The notes: a model not told the origin generated them from the sequence alone. 64,000 bases of DNA from Aureimonas frigidaquae (GCF_001463905.1 NZ_BBWR01000002.1:496001-560000); one strand, 5' to 3'; counted from the first letter of the stretch, positions 37,509 to 47,449 are shown. Made by a program: numbers and translations.

Positions 37509-38990
37509 ATGGGCGAGACTCCTTTCGACGACATGGACGGCGACACGCTGCACGAAGAGTGCGGCGTCTTCGGCATTCTGGGCCATCCCGATGCCGCAAC
37601 GCTGACCGCCCTGGGCCTGCATGCGCTGCAGCATCGCGGCCAGGAGGCGGCCGGCCTCGTCTGCTTCGACGGGCAGCAGTTCCATTCCGAGCGTCGGATG
37701 GGCCTGGTCGGCGATCATTATACCGACCCGGCCGTGCTGGCCCGCCTGCCCGGCGCCATGGCGATCGGCCATGTCCGCTATTCGACCACCGGGGAGACGG
37801 CGCTTCGCAACGTCCAGCCGCTCTTTGCCGAGCTGGAGGTCGGTGGCATCGCGATCGCCCATAATGGCAACTTCACCAACGGGCTGACGCTACGGCGCCA
37901 GCTCATCGCCGATGGCGCCATCTGCCAGTCGACCTCCGATACCGAGGTGGTGCTGCACCTGATCGCCCGGTCGCGGCAGACCCACTCGTCGGATCGCTTC
38001 ATCGATGCGATCCGCCAGGTGGAGGGCGGCTACTCCATGGTGGCGCTGACGCGCACCAAGCTGATCGCGGCGCGCGACCCGATCGGCATCCGCCCGCTGG
38101 TGATGGGCGAGCTCGACGGCAAGCCCATCTTCTGTTCGGAAACCTGCGCGCTGGATATCATCGGCGCGAAGTATATCCGCGACGTGGAAAACGGCGAAGT
38201 CATCATCTGCGAGATCCAGCCGGACGGCTCCATCACGGTGGACAGCCGCAAAGCCGAGAAGCCGCAGCCCGAACGCCTCTGCCTCTTCGAATATGTCTAT
38301 TTCGCGCGGCCGGACTCGGTCGTCGGCGGCCGCAACGTCTATGTGGCCCGCAAGGCCATGGGCCGGCATCTGGCGCAGGAAGCCCCGGTCGAGGCGGATG
38401 TCGTCGTTCCGGTGCCCGATGGCGGCACGCCCGCGGCAATCGGCTTTGCGCAGGAATCGGGTATTCCCTTCGAGCTCGGCATCATCCGCAACCACTATGT
38501 CGGCCGCACCTTCATCGAGCCGACGCAGCAGATCCGCGCCTTCGGCGTGAAGCTCAAACACTCGGCCAACCGCGCCATGATCGAGGGCAAGCGCGTCGTG
38601 CTCGTCGACGATTCCATCGTGCGCGGCACGACATCGGTGAAGATCGTGCAGATGATCCGGGATGCCGGGGCAACGGAAGTGCATATCCGCGTCGCCAGCC
38701 CGATGATCTTCTATCCGGACTTCTACGGCATCGACACGCCCGATGCCGACAAGCTCCTGGCCAATCAATATTCGTCGCTGGATGCCATGTGCCGCTTCAT
38801 CGGCGCCGACAGCCTGGCTTTCCTGTCGCTGGACGGGCTCTACCATGCGGTCGGCGGAGAGAGCCGCAATGACAAAGCACCGCAATTCACCGACCACTAT
38901 TTCACGGGCGATTATCCGACCCGGCTTCTGGACCGGGAAGCCCCGGTCAACAACGTGCATCGGCTCGCCGTCATGGCGAACCACGGCTGA
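37509..38990 (+). CDS. purF: Amidophosphoribosyltransferase
   Basis: Catalyses the first step of purine synthesis, making phosphoribosylamine from PRPP and glutamine. It is made with a propeptide: the catalytic cysteine is Cys18 in EECGVFGI, exposed by removal of residues 1-17. The glutaminase half has HVRYSTTG and AHNGNFTN; the C-terminal PRTase half has the PRPP loop VVLVDDSIVRGTT. Cysteines that could bind an Fe-S cluster are present (for example around 205 and near the C-terminus). It is 493 aa. Confidence 0.96.
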   Translation: MGETPFDDMDGDTLHEECGVFGILGHPDAATLTALGLHALQHRGQEAAGLVCFDGQQFHSERRMGLVGDHYTDPAVLARLPGAMAIGHVRYSTTGETALRNVQPLFAELEVGGIAIAHNGNFTNGLTLRRQLIADGAICQSTSDTEVVLHLIARSRQTHSSDRFIDAIRQVEGGYSMVALTRTKLIAARDPIGIRPLVMGELDGKPIFCSETCALDIIGAKYIRDVENGEVIICEIQPDGSITVDSRKAEKPQPERLCLFEYVYFARPDSVVGGRNVYVARKAMGRHLAQEAPVEADVVVPVPDGGTPAAIGFAQESGIPFELGIIRNHYVGRTFIEPTQQIRAFGVKLKHSANRAMIEGKRVVLVDDSIVRGTTSVKIVQMIRDAGATEVHIRVASPMIFYPDFYGIDTPDADKLLANQYSSLDAMCRFIGADSLAFLSLDGLYHAVGGESRNDKAPQFTDHYFTGDYPTRLLDREAPVNNVHRLAVMANHG

Positions 38991-39019
38991 AGCCGGCCGA
39001 GGGGGGACGAAGGACTGGC

Positions 39020-39760
39020 ATGACGGGTAGGTTGCAAGGGCGCGTTGCGCTGGTCACCGGCGCATCGCGCGGCATCGGCTATTTCTTGGCGAAGGCTCTG
39101 GCTGCGGAAGGCGCCCATATCATCGCCGTGGCACGCACCGTCGGCGGGCTCGAGGAACTGGACGACGAGATCCAGTCCGCAGGCGGCTCCGCTACGCTGG
39201 TTCCGCTCGATCTGATGGACATGCCGGGCATCGACCGGCTGGGCGGAGCGATCCACGAGCGCTGGGGCAAGCTCGACGTCCTGGTGTTGAATGCCGGCGC
39301 GCTCGGCGTGCTGGCGCCGCTCGGCCATATCGAGGCCAAGACCTTCGACAAGACCATGCGCATCAACGTGGATGCGACCTGGCGGCTGATCCGCACGACG
39401 GACCCTCTGCTGCGCGCGTCCGATGCCGGCCGCGCTATCTACCTGTCGTCGGGTGCCGCCCATTCGACCAAGGCCTATTGGGGCCTCTACGCCGCAACCA
39501 AGGCTGCGGGCGAGGCGATGATCAAATCCTGGGCGAACGAAACGCGCAACCTGGCGCTGCGCGTCAACTCGGTTAATCCGGGCGCCACGCGCACGGCGAT
39601 GCGGGCTTTGGCCATGCCGGGCGAAAACCCGGACACGCTTCCGCGCCCGGCCGATGTTGCGGCAAAGATCCTGCCCCTCGCCTTCCCCGATCTCACCGAG
39701 ACGGGGCGGCTTTTCGACGTGCGGCAGGATCGTTTCCTTACCTACCACATGCCCGACTGA
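39020..39760 (+). CDS. Short-chain dehydrogenase/reductase
   Basis: A classical SDR. The nucleotide-binding motif is TGASRGIGY (about 14-22), NAGALG marks the central loop, and the catalytic Ser and Tyr-x3-Lys are in LSSGAAHS and YAATKAAGE. It is 246 aa, the usual size. AAGGA lies before the ATG. It follows purF by 29 nt, a neighbourhood seen in other Rhizobiales. The substrate is unknown. Confidence 0.9.
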   Translation: MTGRLQGRVALVTGASRGIGYFLAKALAAEGAHIIAVARTVGGLEELDDEIQSAGGSATLVPLDLMDMPGIDRLGGAIHERWGKLDVLVLNAGALGVLAPLGHIEAKTFDKTMRINVDATWRLIRTTDPLLRASDAGRAIYLSSGAAHSTKAYWGLYAATKAAGEAMIKSWANETRNLALRVNSVNPGATRTAMRALAMPGENPDTLPRPADVAAKILPLAFPDLTETGRLFDVRQDRFLTYHMPD

Positions 39761-39773
39761 ACCACCGGCCCCG

Positions 39774-40577
39774 TCAGCTCTGGCGGTGGGCCTGATCGGC
39801 TTTGCGAAAGGCGCGGATCGCGAAGGGCATGGTGAGGTAATAGGCGACGACGGACAGCGTCAGCGTTTCCCAGAAGTAGCTGAGCAGCAGCCCGATATAG
39901 AGGACGACCACCAGCACGACGGGCACGACGAAGTCGCGCCGTATGGGAATGCTGACCGTCTTGCCGGAATAGGTCGGGATGCGGCTGGCCATGAGCAGTC
40001 CGACGACGACGAGGTAGACGGCGGAGAACATGGCCGTCACCTGCGGGAAGCCCGTCGCTTCGCCACTGAAGCCGACATAGACGGGAAACAGCGCCAGCGC
40101 CGCGCCGGCCGGAGCCGGCACGCCGACGAAGAAGGCGCTTTTCCAGGCCGGGCGGTTCGGCTCGTCCAGCATGGTGTTGAAGCGCGCCAGCCGCAGGGCC
40201 GAGCCGCTGGCATAGAGCAGAGCCGCGATCCAGCCGATGGCCCCGGCATCGTGCAGTGTATAGGCGTAGAGAAGAAGCGCCGGCGCCACGCCGAAGTTCA
40301 CGACGTCGGCGAGCGAATCCATCTCGGCGCCGAACCGGCTCTGCCCGTTGACGAGCCGCGCGATGCGCCCGTCGATCCCGTCCAGGAATGCCGCGCCCAG
40401 AACCAGCACCACGGCCAGTTCGAAACGGCCTTCGAAAGCATAGCGGATCCCCGTCATGCCGGCGCAGATCGACAGGATGGTGATGAGGTTCGGCAGGATA
40501 TGCCGCAGCGGAATGCGCGAGTAATAGCGCACGCCGCTCGGCGGCTCGTCACGTGATGTCGTGTTGGTCGGCTCCAT
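39774..40577 (-). CDS. pssA: CDP-diacylglycerol--serine O-phosphatidyltransferase
   Basis: An inner-membrane enzyme making phosphatidylserine. The CDP-alcohol phosphotransferase signature is DGIDGRIARL followed by GAEMDSLADVVNFG. Several helices follow (for example LVVVGLLMASRIP and VLVVVLYIGLLLSYFW). It is 267 aa from the ATG at 40577, which has AAGGAGG 4 nt upstream. It follows psd by 10 nt; together they make phosphatidylethanolamine. Confidence 0.95.
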   Translation of the reverse strand: MEPTNTTSRDEPPSGVRYYSRIPLRHILPNLITILSICAGMTGIRYAFEGRFELAVVLVLGAAFLDGIDGRIARLVNGQSRFGAEMDSLADVVNFGVAPALLLYAYTLHDAGAIGWIAALLYASGSALRLARFNTMLDEPNRPAWKSAFFVGVPAPAGAALALFPVYVGFSGEATGFPQVTAMFSAVYLVVVGLLMASRIPTYSGKTVSIPIRRDFVVPVVLVVVLYIGLLLSYFWETLTLSVVAYYLTMPFAIRAFRKADQAHRQS

Positions 40578-40587
40578 CGGCCCTCCT

Positions 40588-41286
40588 TCAGTCGCGGCGT
40601 GCCGGCCAGGTGGCCAGGCCGTCGCCATGTTCGGCGATGATCGTCTCGCCGGCAATGGCGCGCTGCCCCTCTGCCACGCGGGGAACGGTGCCGTCGGGAA
40701 GGTAGATGTCCAGCCGGGAACCGAAGCGTATCAGGCCGTAACGCTCCCCGGCCTCGAGCGATCCGCCCGCCCGCACAAAACTGACGATGCGCCGCGCGAC
40801 CGCGCCGGCGATCTGAACGACGCCGACCTCTCCGAACGGACCGTTGATGACCATGGAGGACCGCTCGTTCACCTCGCTCGCCTTGTCGAGCTCGGCATTC
40901 TTGAACTGGCCTTCCCGGTAGCTGATCCGCAGGATGCCGCCGCGCACCGGCGCGCGGTTGATGTGGCAGTCGAAGACATTCATGAAGATGGAGATGCGCA
41001 GCAGCGGCTCGTCGCCGAGCTGCAGCTCCGCCGGCGGCACGACATGGCCGACGAGCGAGACGTGGCCGTCCGCCGGGCTGATGACGAGATGATCGGCCTG
41101 CGGCACGAGCCGCTCGGGATCGCGGAAGAAGTAGGCGCACCAGATCGTCAGGATCAGGAAAAGCCAGAAGAGCGGCTGCCACAGGAGGCCGAGCAGCAGC
41201 CCGGCCACGAAGAAGGCCGCGATGAAGGGATACCCCGCCCGGTGCACCGGCACGAGAGCGTTTCGGATCGACTGGATCATATCCAT
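40588..41286 (-). CDS. psd: Phosphatidylserine decarboxylase proenzyme
   Basis: Converts phosphatidylserine to phosphatidylethanolamine. This is the short form (232 aa). The self-cleavage site that makes the pyruvoyl group is the Gly-Ser in [12 protein letters not shown] near residue 190. Hydrophobic helices at about 15-45 anchor it ([18 protein letters not shown]). SPADGHVS and the histidine-containing [12 protein letters not shown] are family marks. Confidence 0.94.
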   Translation of the reverse strand: MDMIQSIRNALVPVHRAGYPFIAAFFVAGLLLGLLWQPLFWLFLILTIWCAYFFRDPERLVPQADHLVISPADGHVSLVGHVVPPAELQLGDEPLLRISIFMNVFDCHINRAPVRGGILRISYREGQFKNAELDKASEVNERSSMVINGPFGEVGVVQIAGAVARRIVSFVRAGGSLEAGERYGLIRFGSRLDIYLPDGTVPRVAEGQRAIAGETIIAEHGDGLATWPARRD

Positions 41287-41348
41287 GAAATACCGTGGTC
41301 CTTCCTGACAGTCCGGCAGCGCGAGGGCTTGGCCGGGGTGTAGAGTGC

Positions 41349-43256
41349 TTACCGCCGCGGTTCAAGCGGATCGGCCGGGGCGCGCCGCTCGATAACGCCG
41401 AGCTGATCGGCTTCCCGGGCACGCCTGAGCGCTTCCTCGGCCTCGGTCGCCTCACGCTGCATCGCCCACATTTCCGCATAAAGCCCGTTTGCGGCCAGGA
41501 GCGTGCGGTGGCTGCCGCGCTCGACGATCTGACCCGCCCGCAGCACCAGGATTTCGTCCGCATCGATGATGGTGGACAGGCGGTGCGCGATGGTCAGCGT
41601 GGTGCGCTCGGCCGAGACGAGGCTGAGCGCCGACTGGATGTCCTGTTCCGTATGGGTATCGAGCGCCGATGTCGCCTCGTCCAGCACCAGGATGGGCGGG
41701 GCCTTCAGGATCGTCCGCGCAATCGCGACACGCTGCTTTTCGCCGCCGGACAGCTTGAGCCCACGCTCGCCGACCGTCGTGCGGTAACCGTCGGGCAGGC
41801 TTTCGATGAAGCTATGGATCTGCGCCAGTTCGGCAGCGTGACGAACCTCTTCGTCGGTGGCATCGACGCGGCCGTAGCGGATATTGTAGGCGATGGTATC
41901 GTTGAAGAGCACCGTATCCTGCGGGACGATGCCGATGGCGCCGCGTAGGCTGTCCTGCCGCACCGCCGCGATATCCTGTCCGTCCACCGTTATCCGCCCG
42001 GACGAAACGTCGTAGAAGCGGAAGAGCAGGCGCGAAATGGTGGACTTGCCCGCGCCGGACGGCCCGACGATCGCCACGGAACGGCCGGCCGGAACCTCGA
42101 AGCTGATGCCCTTCAGGATTTCCCGTCCGCTGTCATAAGAAAAGCGCACATCTTCGAAGCGGATCGTGCCGGCCGTCACGGCCAGCGCGGGCGCGCCGGG
42201 CGTGTCGCGCACTTCCTCGCTGACCTGCAGGAGGTCGAACATCTGCTCCATATCCGTCAGCCCCTGGCGGATTTCGCGGTAGACGAAGCCGATGAAGTTG
42301 AGCGGGATGGACAGCTGCATCAGGAGCGCGTTGATGAAGACGAAATCGCCCAGGCTCTGCGTCCCCGCCATCACCTCGCGCGCGGACATGACCATGGCGA
42401 CGCCCATGCCGATCGAGAAGATGACGCCCTGGCCGAAGTTCAGCCAGCCGAGCGAGGTCCATGTTCGCGTGGCGGCATTCTCGTAACGCGCCATGGACTG
42501 GTCGAAGCGCTCGGCCTCCATCGCCTCATTGCCGAAATATTTGACGGTTTCGAAGTTCAGGAGCGAGTCGATGGCCTTGGTGTTGGCCTCGGTATCGCTG
42601 TCGTTCATTTCGCGGCGAATGTGGATGCGCCAGTCGCTCGCGCGGATGGTGAAGACGGAATAGGCGATGACCGTCAGCGCGACGACGAGGACATAGGCGA
42701 TCCCGTAGGTCACGCCAAAGATCACCGCCGTGAGCAGGAACTCGATGAGCGTCGGCACCGAATTGAGGATCGTGAAGCGCACGATCGTCTCGATGCCCTT
42801 GGTGCCGCGCTCGATGATGCGCGACAAGCCGCCGGTGCGGCGCTCCAGATGGAAGCGCAGCGACAGAGCGTGCATGTGGACGAAGGTCTTGTAGGCCAAC
42901 CGTCTGACGGCATACTGGCCGACGCTGGCAAAGAGCGCGTCGCGCAGCTGGTTGAAGGCCACCGAAACGATCCGCGCCACATTATAGGCGACGACGAGCG
43001 TCACCGCGCCGGTCAGGACCAGCGGCAGCCAGGCAAGGCCTGACGTGTCGCCATCCAGCGCGTCGGTCGCCCATTTGTAGAAATAGGGGACGCCGACCGT
43101 CAGGAGCTTGGCCAGGATCAGGTAGAAGCTGGCCCACAGGACGCGGGCGCGCAGGTCCGGGCGCTCCTGCGGCCACATATAGGGCCAGAGATTGCGCAAC
43201 GTCCTGAACGTCGCGCCACTGTCGCCGGATACGGCGCGGGAAGTGGTATCGGTCAC
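41349..43256 (-). CDS. Atm1-type ABC exporter (fused permease and ATPase)
   Basis: A half-transporter with six membrane helices and one ATPase domain, of the Atm1/heavy-metal-tolerance branch of ABC exporters, which move glutathione-linked metals or sulfur compounds. The membrane domain contains [21 protein letters not shown], typical of this group. The ATPase has GPSGAGKST, signature [13 protein letters not shown] and [12 protein letters not shown]. No ATG lies near the start; I take the GTG at 43256 (635 aa), with a TTG at 43298 as alternative. It lies upstream of psd-pssA. Confidence 0.88.
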   Translation of the reverse strand: MTDTTSRAVSGDSGATFRTLRNLWPYMWPQERPDLRARVLWASFYLILAKLLTVGVPYFYKWATDALDGDTSGLAWLPLVLTGAVTLVVAYNVARIVSVAFNQLRDALFASVGQYAVRRLAYKTFVHMHALSLRFHLERRTGGLSRIIERGTKGIETIVRFTILNSVPTLIEFLLTAVIFGVTYGIAYVLVVALTVIAYSVFTIRASDWRIHIRREMNDSDTEANTKAIDSLLNFETVKYFGNEAMEAERFDQSMARYENAATRTWTSLGWLNFGQGVIFSIGMGVAMVMSAREVMAGTQSLGDFVFINALLMQLSIPLNFIGFVYREIRQGLTDMEQMFDLLQVSEEVRDTPGAPALAVTAGTIRFEDVRFSYDSGREILKGISFEVPAGRSVAIVGPSGAGKSTISRLLFRFYDVSSGRITVDGQDIAAVRQDSLRGAIGIVPQDTVLFNDTIAYNIRYGRVDATDEEVRHAAELAQIHSFIESLPDGYRTTVGERGLKLSGGEKQRVAIARTILKAPPILVLDEATSALDTHTEQDIQSALSLVSAERTTLTIAHRLSTIIDADEILVLRAGQIVERGSHRTLLAANGLYAEMWAMQREATEAEEALRRAREADQLGVIERRAPADPLEPRR

Positions 43257-43359
43257 GTGAGTTGAGTTCCGGGAGCATACGGCGCGGTGCGCGCACAAGG
43301 CGCGCGGCGTAGAGCCGCTTACCTAATGTCAGGCATGGCCTTGCGCCAGTGGTGCCGGA

Positions 43360-44592
43360 TCAGCCGCCGGCAGCCTCGTTCGTCACGGGCATGCGGAAGA
43401 TTTGGCCGGGATAGATGAGGTCTGGATTGCGGATCTGATCGCCATTGGCAAGGTAGATGACCGTGTAGCGGCTGCCCGACCCGTAATTCTCGCGCGAGAT
43501 GCGCCAGAGCGTATCGCCCTTGCGGATGATGACGCGCCCGTCCACCGGCTGCAACGCGCCGTCGGCGCCATCCGCCTCCCGCGTGATGGAGGGATCGAGC
43601 TTTTCGGCGGCGGACATGCCCGGCAAGGCCGGAGAGGCCGCGACCGCGGCGACACGCTCGCCGTCCGGGCGGCTGAAGGGGACTTCGGCCCGGCTGACGA
43701 CATTGCCGGCCCTGTCCAGCACATCGGCGCGAACCACATGCTGGCCGACCGGCACGTCCTGCGTGGCCGATGCCAGGAATTCCTTCTTGTCGCCAACGGC
43801 CGTCTCGGCGACGAAGGCGTCGTTCAGATAGAGGCGGACCTTCTGGCCGGCCTTCGCCGTACCGGCGATGAAGAGGTGATCGCCCTCGATCTCGACCGCG
43901 CCGATTGCCGGCGCGTCGGGATTGGCTGCTGCGGCAACCCGGGCAGCCTTGTCCTGTGAGGGCATGGGCGGTTCAGCAGCGGCGGCCGGGGTCTGCGCCG
44001 CCGCAACCTCAAGCGCTTGCCCGGTACGGGGCGCCGCGATCAGGCGCGAGGGAGCATCCGGCGCTTCGAGCATGACGAGGAGTTCGGACTCGCGGCCCGG
44101 CATCGGTACGCTGATCACCGCGCGCTGTTCGGACAGGCGCTCACCATCCCCCTCGCCGGCGACGAGCCGCAGCTCGTGATCGCCGATGGCGAGATTCTGC
44201 GGCAGGGTCAGCGCAAACTCGCCCTGCGCATTGCTGCGCCCCTGCGCCACCACGCGCTCACCGTCGAGAATGCGCAGGGCCGTATCAGGCTCCATGCGTC
44301 CGGCGATGAGGGTTGCGCCATCGGGCTCCACCCGGATCACGTCGAAGCTCGGCGCGAGCGGGTCCGGCGCGGTCTTGTTGGCCGTCGTCGCCGCGGCGGG
44401 TGCGGCCGGCGCCGCATCGGCCGCGGGCGCGGCGTCCGGCAGGGCCGCCGGCACGGTCGGCGCGGTGCTGGCCAGGGCAACGCTTTCGGTCGCCACCGTT
44501 TCAGGGGCGCCGAAGTGCCAGTATCCGATGGCAAGCCCCGTCAGGGCGACGACACCGGTCGTGCTAAGGAGGACACCGCTCTTGCGTTTCAT
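43360..44592 (-). CDS. LysM-domain envelope protein with Pro/Ala-rich linker
   Basis: A 410-residue protein with one N-terminal membrane anchor (about 7-27, VLLSTTGVVALTGLAIGYW), a long Ala/Pro-rich stretch (about 40-75), two beta-rich segments that look like Ig-like or big-domain repeats (about 85-170 and 230-300), and a C-terminal LysM domain (RKGDTLWRISRENYG to YPGQIFRMP, about 350-402) that should bind peptidoglycan. GGAG precedes the ATG at 44592. The Rhizobiales neighbour order LysM gene, ABC exporter, psd, pssA is kept. Function is unknown. Confidence 0.82.
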   Translation of the reverse strand: MKRKSGVLLSTTGVVALTGLAIGYWHFGAPETVATESVALASTAPTVPAALPDAAPAADAAPAAPAAATTANKTAPDPLAPSFDVIRVEPDGATLIAGRMEPDTALRILDGERVVAQGRSNAQGEFALTLPQNLAIGDHELRLVAGEGDGERLSEQRAVISVPMPGRESELLVMLEAPDAPSRLIAAPRTGQALEVAAAQTPAAAAEPPMPSQDKAARVAAAANPDAPAIGAVEIEGDHLFIAGTAKAGQKVRLYLNDAFVAETAVGDKKEFLASATQDVPVGQHVVRADVLDRAGNVVSRAEVPFSRPDGERVAAVAASPALPGMSAAEKLDPSITREADGADGALQPVDGRVIIRKGDTLWRISRENYGSGSRYTVIYLANGDQIRNPDLIYPGQIFRMPVTNEAAGG

Positions 44593-44648
44593 GCTAACTC
44601 CGCCGAGGGGCGTTCGTGCCGCGACTGCCGTTTCCGGCTTCAAGCGGC

Positions 44649-44678
44649 ATTTTAACAAATCAATTGGCCCGGCAACAA
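44649..44678 (-). promoter_or_regulatory. Candidate promoter of the LysM protein gene
   Basis: On the minus strand TTGTTG (44678-44673) and TAAAAT (44654-44649) are spaced by 18 bases. The -10 matches five of six positions. The predicted transcript would have a leader of about 50 bases. Confidence 0.45.
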
Positions 44679-44792
44679 GATGCGGGACCATGAGTCCTTC
44701 GACGGAAGACGACAAGCAGTCGGCACCCCCGTGTGCAACGGGCCCATAGCGCATATGTAGCACGGAACAGGCACGCAAGGCGAGGCAGCGGA

Positions 44793-46175
44793 ATGGACTC
44801 TCGGCACGGCTGGCTAACGATCGTCCGGCTGGCCCTGGCGCAGACCGCCATTGGAGCGATCGTCGTGCTGACGACCTCGACGCTGAACCGGGTCATGATC
44901 GTGGAGCTGGGGCTGGCGGCGACGCTGCCGAGCTTTCTGATCTCGCTCCATTATACCGTGCAGCTCTCGCGCCCCCGCTTCGGCCACGCATCCGATGTCG
45001 GCATGCGCCGCACGCCCTGGATCCTGGGCGGTATCGCCCTCCTTGCCTGCGGCGCGCTCCTGGCAGCCTGCGCAACCGGCATCATGCGCACGGCCCCGAT
45101 ACCCGGCTATGCGCTGGCGCTCGTCGCCTTTCTGATCATCGGCGCGGGCGTCGGTGCCTCGGGGACCGCCCTCCTGACGCTGGCCGCCGCCATCGTGACG
45201 CCGGAGCGCCGCGGACCGGCGGCGACACTCATGTTCACCATGATGATCGCCGGCTTCGCACTGACCACGTCGCTCGCCGCGCGTTTTCTGGAGCCCTTCT
45301 CGATGATGCGGCTCATCGCCGTCACCGGCACGGTGGGCCTGTGCGCCCTCGTCTCCGCAACGCTCGCGCTCTGGCGGCTCGAAGGACAGGGCAGGACCGC
45401 CGCGCAACCCACTGAAGCACGGACCGGAGGCTTCAGCGGCGCCTTCGCCGGCGTCTGGCAGGAGCGCAGGACGCGCGGCTTTGCCTATTTCGTCTTCCTG
45501 TCGATGCTGGCCTATAGCGGCCAGGATGTCGTGCTGGAGCCGTTCGGTGGCATCGCCTTCGGCCTGTCGCCCGCAGGGACGACCCGCCTGGCTGCCTGGC
45601 AGAATGGCGGGACCTTCCTCGGCATGCTGGTGGTGGCGCTGGCCGGGGGGCTTCTGGGCCGGCGCTACCCCGATATTCTGCGTTGGACGGCCATTCTGGG
45701 CTGTGTCCTGTCCACCGCGTGTCTTCTGGCCCTCGCCGCAGCCCCGCTGGACGCTCAACGCTTTCCGATCTTCGGCGTCGGTGCCGTCCTCGGCTTCGGC
45801 CTCGGCGCCTTCACCATTTCGGCGATCGGCGCCATGATGGCCATGGCGGGTGGAACTTCCGGGCCTGAAGGCGACGGGCGACAGGGCCTGCGCATGGGTG
45901 TCTGGGGCGCGGCGCAGGCCATGGCCTTCGCCGGCGGCGGGCTGGCCGCGGGGCTGATGGTCGATATTGCAGGCTATGTCGGCGGCTCGGCCGTCATCGG
46001 CTATATGACGGTCTTCCTGTGCGAGGCAGCGCTGTTCGTGATCGCCGGCCTCCTGGCCCGCCGGGCGATCCGCACCGATCCCGCGCGCGCGACCGCGGCC
46101 TTTAGGAGCTCGCCCATCACGCAGCCGCAACCGGACGTGACAAACGTGAAGCCCCCGCACAGCCGCTCCACTTGA
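44793..46175 (+). CDS. PucC/BCD-family major facilitator (bacteriochlorophyll delivery family)
   Basis: A 460-residue membrane protein with about 12 helices. Its start matches the PucC family, which includes PucC, LhaA and the ORF427/Bch2 proteins that help insert bacteriochlorophyll into light-harvesting complexes: TSTLNRVMIVELGLAATLP, then LSRPRFGHASDVGMRRTPW between helices 2 and 3, and GVWGAAQAMAFAGGGLAAG near residue 370. No other photosynthesis gene is in the window. I start at the ATG at 44793; a longer in-frame start at 44733 is not conserved. It is divergent from the LysM gene and 77 nt before an aminotransferase gene. A related non-pigment MFS role is possible. Confidence 0.72.
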   Translation: MDSRHGWLTIVRLALAQTAIGAIVVLTTSTLNRVMIVELGLAATLPSFLISLHYTVQLSRPRFGHASDVGMRRTPWILGGIALLACGALLAACATGIMRTAPIPGYALALVAFLIIGAGVGASGTALLTLAAAIVTPERRGPAATLMFTMMIAGFALTTSLAARFLEPFSMMRLIAVTGTVGLCALVSATLALWRLEGQGRTAAQPTEARTGGFSGAFAGVWQERRTRGFAYFVFLSMLAYSGQDVVLEPFGGIAFGLSPAGTTRLAAWQNGGTFLGMLVVALAGGLLGRRYPDILRWTAILGCVLSTACLLALAAAPLDAQRFPIFGVGAVLGFGLGAFTISAIGAMMAMAGGTSGPEGDGRQGLRMGVWGAAQAMAFAGGGLAAGLMVDIAGYVGGSAVIGYMTVFLCEAALFVIAGLLARRAIRTDPARATAAFRSSPITQPQPDVTNVKPPHSRST

Positions 46176-46252
46176 CCCCGGCCGCAGATACGGTAGCCCT
46201 CCGCGCAGGGCGCGAAGCTTCAGGCACAGCGTCATCTGCGAGGACAGCCACC

Positions 46253-47401
46253 ATGCAAGACCCGATTTCCTTCATCGACCTGGCAGCGCAGCAGCGGCGC
46301 ATTCGTGACCGCATCGATGCGCGGCTCGCCCGCATCATGGATACGGGCGCCTATATTCTGGGCCCGGATGTGAAGGAGCTCGAAGCGGCCTTGTCCGACT
46401 ATGCCGGCCTGGCGCATACGCTGGGTTGCGCGTCCGGCACGGATGCCCTGATGCTGCCGCTGATGGCCTGGCAGATCGGGCCGGGCGATGCGGTCTTCGT
46501 GCCGAGCTTCACCTTCGCCGCAACGGCGGAGGTCGTCGCGCTGGTGGGTGCGAGCCCGGTTTTCGTGGACGTCCTTCCCGACACGTTCAACATGGACCCG
46601 GAAAGCCTGGACCGGGCCATTCTGCAGATCCGCGATGCCGGGAAGCTGACCCCCAAAGCGATCATCGCGGTGGACCTGTTCGGGCAGATTGCCGACTACC
46701 CCTCCATTCGCGCCATTGCCGACACCTACGGCCTCAAACTGATTTCCGACGCGGCACAGGGTTTCGGCTCGACGCTGAACGGCGAGCAGGCCGGCCGGTT
46801 CGCCGACGTGGTCGCGACGAGCTTCTACCCGGCCAAGCCGCTCGGCTGTTATGGCGATGGCGGCGCCGTCCAGACGGACGATGCCGAGCTGGATGCCATC
46901 ATGCGCTCGCTCCATGTGCATGGCCAGGGTACGGACCGCTACGACAATGTCCGGATCGGCATTACCGGGCGTCTCGACACGTTCCAGGCGGCGGTTCTTC
47001 TGGAAAAGCTGCCGCTCTTCGACGAAGAGATCGCCGCCCGCCAGCGCGTGGCCGAAATCTATGAAAAGGGCCTGCGGGACCTCGTCATCACGCCGGAGAT
47101 CATGGACGGGGCCGTATCCACCTATGCCCAGTACACGATCCGCATCCGGGGCGGGCGGCGCGCGCAGTTCATGGCCCGCATGCGAGACGCCGGCGTTCCA
47201 ACCGTGATCTATTACGGCAAGCCGCTGCACAAGCAGACGGCCTATCTCTCCTACCCGGTCGAGTCGGGCGCCCTGCCCGTCTGCGACGCGCTTTGCGAGG
47301 AGGTGGTGAGTCTCCCGATGCACCCGTACCTCGAGCGTGATACGCAGCAGCGAATCATCGACGCGGCCCGCGCGGCCCTGGACGACGCACGCGCTGCCTG
47401 A
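46253..47401 (+). CDS. DegT/DnrJ/EryC1/StrS family PLP aminotransferase
   Basis: A sugar-type aminotransferase of the family that adds amino groups to NDP-keto-sugars. The start FIDLAAQQRRIRDRI, the GCASGTDAL turn, the PLP phosphate/aspartate region LISDAAQGFGST and the PLP lysine in SFYPAKPLGCYGDGGA (about residue 193) are all intact. It is 382 aa. GAGGA precedes the ATG at 46253. No sugar nucleotide or glycosyltransferase genes lie nearby, so the substrate cannot be inferred from context. Confidence 0.88.
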   Translation: MQDPISFIDLAAQQRRIRDRIDARLARIMDTGAYILGPDVKELEAALSDYAGLAHTLGCASGTDALMLPLMAWQIGPGDAVFVPSFTFAATAEVVALVGASPVFVDVLPDTFNMDPESLDRAILQIRDAGKLTPKAIIAVDLFGQIADYPSIRAIADTYGLKLISDAAQGFGSTLNGEQAGRFADVVATSFYPAKPLGCYGDGGAVQTDDAELDAIMRSLHVHGQGTDRYDNVRIGITGRLDTFQAAVLLEKLPLFDEEIAARQRVAEIYEKGLRDLVITPEIMDGAVSTYAQYTIRIRGGRRAQFMARMRDAGVPTVIYYGKPLHKQTAYLSYPVESGALPVCDALCEEVVSLPMHPYLERDTQQRIIDAARAALDDARAA

Positions 47402-47420
47402 CGGGCCGGCAGATCGTGCG

Positions 47421-47449
47421 GCAGGCTGCCTAAGCCGTGGGCAGCCTGC
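47421..47449. repeat. 10-bp hairpin after the DegT aminotransferase gene
   Basis: GCAGGCTGCC and GGCAGCCTGC pair perfectly around a nine-base loop, 20 bases after the stop. No T-tract follows. It may still end the transcript or protect its 3' end. Confidence 0.5.

Noticed and set aside
44793-46175. Treating the PucC-like gene as proof of a photosynthetic organism
   Set aside because: One family member without any pigment or reaction-centre gene is not enough.
47421-47449. Hairpin after the DegT gene as an intrinsic terminator
   Set aside because: The stem is good but no T-tract follows; kept only as a repeat.
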